A stretch of DNA of 64,000 nt, taken from assembly GCF_004402535.1 (NCBI RefSeq), contig NZ_SOEY01000018.1, positions 124,001 through 188,000 of the forward strand, in the 5' to 3' direction. Below, piece after piece: positions 61,336 to 64,000 of the stretch (positions are counted from its first letter, which is position 1; each line of letters begins with the position of its first letter). The notes under the pieces were generated by a model that was not told the origin of the DNA, searched no databases, and worked only from the letters and a program-made list of their open reading frames with translations. This DNA is from Cryobacterium glaciale (GTDB lineage: Bacteria > Actinomycetota > Actinomycetes > Actinomycetales > Microbacteriaceae). A program made the position numbers and the translations under genes.

Positions 61336-63351
61336 ATGTTGTTCCCCCGCTTCACCCGACGTGCGAGCATCGCGGCCGTTGCCATCGCCGCGCTGGTTCC
61401 CCTCACCGCCATCATTCCCGTGGCGACGGCCTCCGCCGCAACGGCGCCCGCCGGCACCTCGGTGATCGACAGCACCTCCGCCCAGATCACGTACGCCGGT
61501 ACCTGGCGCAGCACCGGCTCGCCCTCCGACCACGGCGGGTCCATTCAGTTCGCTTCGTCAAGCTCAAGCGCCTCTCTCACCTTCACCGGGTCGACCGTGG
61601 CCTACGTAGCCCGTACGACCCCCAGCTCGGGCACGAGCACGATCGCCATCGACGGTACGACCGTCGCCACCGTTGACGGCTACTCGGCGACGACGACATA
61701 CCAGCAGGTGCTGTTCGCCACGTCGAACCTCTCCGGCGGCACGCACACCATCACGGTCAGCCGCACCGGCCAGAAGAATGCCAGCTCGACCGGCACCGGA
61801 AGCATCGTCGACGCCTTCGTCACCCTCACGCCGGCCGAGGCCACCGTTCCGGTGCCGACCCCGGTTCCCACGCCCACGCCCACGCCGACGCCGGTTCCGA
61901 CACCCACGCCGACACCGACACCGGTTCCGACACCCACGCCGACACCGACACCGGTTCCGACACCCACGTCGACGCCCACGCCCACACTCGCCCCGACGAC
62001 CGTCGGGGCGGCTCCGGTCGGCTCAACCACCTTCGACAGTGAGTCGGCGTCGGTGAAGTATTCCGGCACCTGGCGTACCTCGGGCTCGGCCAATGACTCG
62101 GGTGGATCGGTCAAGTTCTCGACCGCCTCGAGCAGCGCCTCGTTCACCTTCCAGGGCACGAGCGTCGCGTTCATCACCCGCCTGACCAGCAGCTCCGGCA
62201 CAAGCAACGTGGCCATCGACGGCAAGGTGGTCGCCACGGTCAACGGTTACTCAGCCACCACCGCCTACAAGAAGACAGCCTTCAGCACGACGAGCCTGTC
62301 GGCCGGCACGCACACCATCACGGTGACCCGCACCGGCCAGAAGGATGCCCGCTCCACCGGCACCAGCAGCATCGTCGACGCCTTCGTCGTGTCGGCCGTG
62401 CCGAGCACCGCGCCGAGCCCGGCACCGATCAGCACCCACCGCTACGCCGACTGCCCCGCCGCGACCGTCACCGTGACCACGGCTCGGGAGCTCTTGGCCG
62501 CCGTACAGCAGGCCCAGCCCGGAACGGTCATCAAGATGGCGCCCGGCACGTACAACGAGCAGATCAACATGACCGTGAACGGAACCGCTGCCAACCCGAT
62601 CTGGGTCTGCGGTCCGCGGAACGCCGTCGTCAACCCCGGAAGCATCCAGAACAACCACGGCATCCAGATCTCCAACTCGTCCAACCTTGTCATCGCTGGA
62701 ATGACCGTCACCAACAGCCTCAAGGGCATCAGCGTGATTCGCAGCAGCAACGTCACCATCGCTGACACGCTCGTCGACAACATCGGCTATGAGGGCATCC
62801 ACCTGCGTGCCTTCACCACCGACAGCAAGGTCGTCGGTAACACCATCAAGAACACCGGCAAGCGCGACCCGTTCTACGGTGAGGGCATCTACATCGGCAC
62901 CTCGGAGAACAACTGGTGCGCCCAGACCAGCTGCCAGCCGGACCGCACCGACCGCACGCTGCTCATGGCCAACACCATCAGCCTCACTGGCGCCCAGCCG
63001 ATCGAGGTCAAGGAAGGCACCTCGGCCGGCATCATCCGCGACAACGTGATCGACGGCGCCGCAGCCATGCCGCGCGCCGAGGAGTGGGTCAAGGTCAAGG
63101 GCAACGACTGGAGCATCTACAACAACCAGGGCAAGAACAGCACCGCGCACGGCTTCGCGGTGAACGGGAGTGTCGCCGGCTGGGGCCTGCGCAACTCCTT
63201 CTACGGCAACACCGCTCCGGTCGGCGCCGCCGGCTACGGCTTCTTCATTCACGAGCAGGGCAGCAAGGGTGCCAGCGGCACCAAGGTCTACTGCTCGAAC
63301 ACCGTCACGGCTGCAGGCTCGGGTTTCTCAAACCTGGCGTGTGTTTCTTAG
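61336..63351 (+). CDS. Secreted beta-helix protein 2 with duplicated beta-sandwich module
   Basis: A 671-aa paralogue of the protein at 59250. The signal peptide ends near residue 34 (ATASAATA). Module 1 (about 42-165) and module 2 (about 230-352) are copies of the same beta-sandwich and are joined by a Pro/Val/Thr repeat (about 172-218). The C-terminal right-handed beta-helix (about 365-671) shares long identical stretches with protein 1 (GMTVTNSLKGISVI, SLTGAQPIEVKEGTS). Protein 1 has only one module. Start ATG 61336 after GGAAGG; the frame upstream is not coding. Function: surface, polysaccharide-related, catalytic role unproven. Confidence 0.85.
   Translation: MLFPRFTRRASIAAVAIAALVPLTAIIPVATASAATAPAGTSVIDSTSAQITYAGTWRSTGSPSDHGGSIQFASSSSSASLTFTGSTVAYVARTTPSSGTSTIAIDGTTVATVDGYSATTTYQQVLFATSNLSGGTHTITVSRTGQKNASSTGTGSIVDAFVTLTPAEATVPVPTPVPTPTPTPTPVPTPTPTPTPVPTPTPTPTPVPTPTSTPTPTLAPTTVGAAPVGSTTFDSESASVKYSGTWRTSGSANDSGGSVKFSTASSSASFTFQGTSVAFITRLTSSSGTSNVAIDGKVVATVNGYSATTAYKKTAFSTTSLSAGTHTITVTRTGQKDARSTGTSSIVDAFVVSAVPSTAPSPAPISTHRYADCPAATVTVTTARELLAAVQQAQPGTVIKMAPGTYNEQINMTVNGTAANPIWVCGPRNAVVNPGSIQNNHGIQISNSSNLVIAGMTVTNSLKGISVIRSSNVTIADTLVDNIGYEGIHLRAFTTDSKVVGNTIKNTGKRDPFYGEGIYIGTSENNWCAQTSCQPDRTDRTLLMANTISLTGAQPIEVKEGTSAGIIRDNVIDGAAAMPRAEEWVKVKGNDWSIYNNQGKNSTAHGFAVNGSVAGWGLRNSFYGNTAPVGAAGYGFFIHEQGSKGASGTKVYCSNTVTAAGSGFSNLACVS
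61861..61980 (+). repeat. 30-bp tandem repeat, four units, coding for a Pro-Thr linker
   Basis: Units of 30 bp start at 61861, 61891, 61921 and 61951. The middle two are identical; the outer two differ at a few bases. Each encodes PVPTPTPTPT or a close variant. Confidence 0.93.
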
Positions 63352-64000
63352 CCACGCGATCTAATCGACGGTCGAGCGCAGCAACCCAGCTGCGCTCGAC
63401 CAGCGGAAAGACAGCGGTCGCCGAATAGGTGCTCTCAAAGGCGGATCTGGCCAGATCCGCCTTTGTGGCGCGCCAGGCGGCATCCGTTATGGCGTGCCGC
63501 AGAGCCGCCTCGAGCGAGTCGATGTCGCCGGGTTCCACGATCACCCCCGCACCGTTGGCGAGAACCGCCGGCACACCGCCGACCCGGGTCGCGACCACAC
63601 AGTTGCTGCGGGCCATCGCTTCGAGAATGAACATGGGCATCGCCTCGTCGCGCGAGGGTAATACCGCGATCGATGACCGTTCGAGCAGCTTCATGAGTGC
63701 CTCATGGCTGAGCGCACCCACGAATTCGCCGCGGGTGAGCGGAACCGCCGGCTGGTCCATAATCGGGCCGACGATAACCAGTTTCCAGAGCGGATGCTCG
63801 GGCGCGAGTCGCTGCCACGCCGCCACGAGCACGTCGACGCCCTTGCGTGTGCTGACCGCACCGCCGAACACCACGAGCGGCTCGGTCTCGCGGCGCACAC
63901 CGTCGGCGACCGCGTTCGGCACGAGGATGACCCGCTCCCCCGGCACGAATTCGGCGGCCGCGGCTCGCGACTCGGCCGAGAGGGTGAGCACCACGTCGGC
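63305..64000 (-). CDS. Glycosyltransferase GT4 (3' part; continues beyond the window)
   Basis: The C-terminal 232 codons of a GT-B transferase. FGGAVSTRKGVDVLVAAW is the donor-domain motif, LPSRDEAMPMFILEAMA is the EX7E-type signature, and VGGVPAVLANGAGVIVEPGD follows. Its N-terminal half lies past 64000. Its final 47 nt overlap the convergent beta-helix gene 2. It is presumably part of the same polysaccharide locus. Confidence 0.9.
   Translation of the reverse strand, partial: ADVVLTLSAESRAAAAEFVPGERVILVPNAVADGVRRETEPLVVFGGAVSTRKGVDVLVAAWQRLAPEHPLWKLVIVGPIMDQPAVPLTRGEFVGALSHEALMKLLERSSIAVLPSRDEAMPMFILEAMARSNCVVATRVGGVPAVLANGAGVIVEPGDIDSLEAALRHAITDAAWRATKADLARSAFESTYSATAVFPLVERSWVAALDRRLDRVAKKHTPGLRNPSLQP

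Noticed and set aside
61680-62243. Minus-strand 187-codon frame with Val-Gly repeats
   Set aside because: The repeats are the complement of the Pro-Thr coding repeat of beta-helix protein 2; no start signal or family.

Overview
The window is high-GC actinobacterial DNA, most likely from a Microbacteriaceae genome (Cryobacterium/Leifsonia type). The evidence is the codon bias, the many GTG/TTG starts with 4-nt stop/start overlaps, the single-gene tRNA-Thr and tRNA-Pro loci, and a long block of genes in the order known from Mycobacterium tuberculosis (about Rv3643 to Rv3683). I see no phage, integrase, transposase, rRNA or CRISPR array.

Region 1 (about 80-11279) is a catabolic locus for homoprotocatechuate (3,4-dihydroxyphenylacetate). 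It holds an MHS-family permease and, divergent from it, a fumarylacetoacetase-fold/RraA fusion, a GntR regulator, hpaE, hpaD, hpaH, hpaI and an IclR regulator. A succinate-semialdehyde dehydrogenase (81-1562) could take the final product to succinate. Two matching palindromes 126 bp apart lie between the permease and the operon and look like operators of the GntR protein. Region 2 (11757-18153) holds a second MHS permease, a GMC alcohol dehydrogenase, an aldehyde dehydrogenase and a DHA2 efflux pump, and looks like an alcohol/aldehyde oxidation set.

Region 3 (18250-26881) holds an alpha/beta hydrolase, pncA, a PBP4-type carboxypeptidase, a Gfo/Idh oxidoreductase and a small arsenic locus (arsD-arsA divergent from arsM). 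Small membrane, lipoprotein and hypothetical genes sit around it.

Region 4 (26988-45276) is a conserved actinobacterial core block: tRNA-Thr, a TetR regulator, an exported alpha/beta hydrolase, holB, tmk, topA, a minimal Tad pilus locus (TadA, TadB/C, DUF4244 pilin, two TadE-like proteins), acs, RidA, a 55-aa DUF4177-like protein, a PASTA-containing bifunctional PBP, a metallophosphoesterase and tRNA-Pro. Its gaps contain a dense GGGCCC palindrome array, a large inverted element after acs, and twin G-tract motifs upstream of tad.

Region 5 (45288-64000) is an MFS exporter followed by a surface polysaccharide locus: two acyltransferases, a YdcF protein, a Wzy-like polymerase, four glycosyltransferases, two pyruvyl transferases (one fused to a Wzx-type flippase) and two paralogous secreted beta-helix proteins. 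Five consecutive genes are joined by 4-nt stop/start overlaps. The two beta-helix genes share a 13-bp motif about 370-390 bp upstream of their starts. The flippase-pyruvyl transferase fusion together with the beta-helix pair is the most unusual content of the window.
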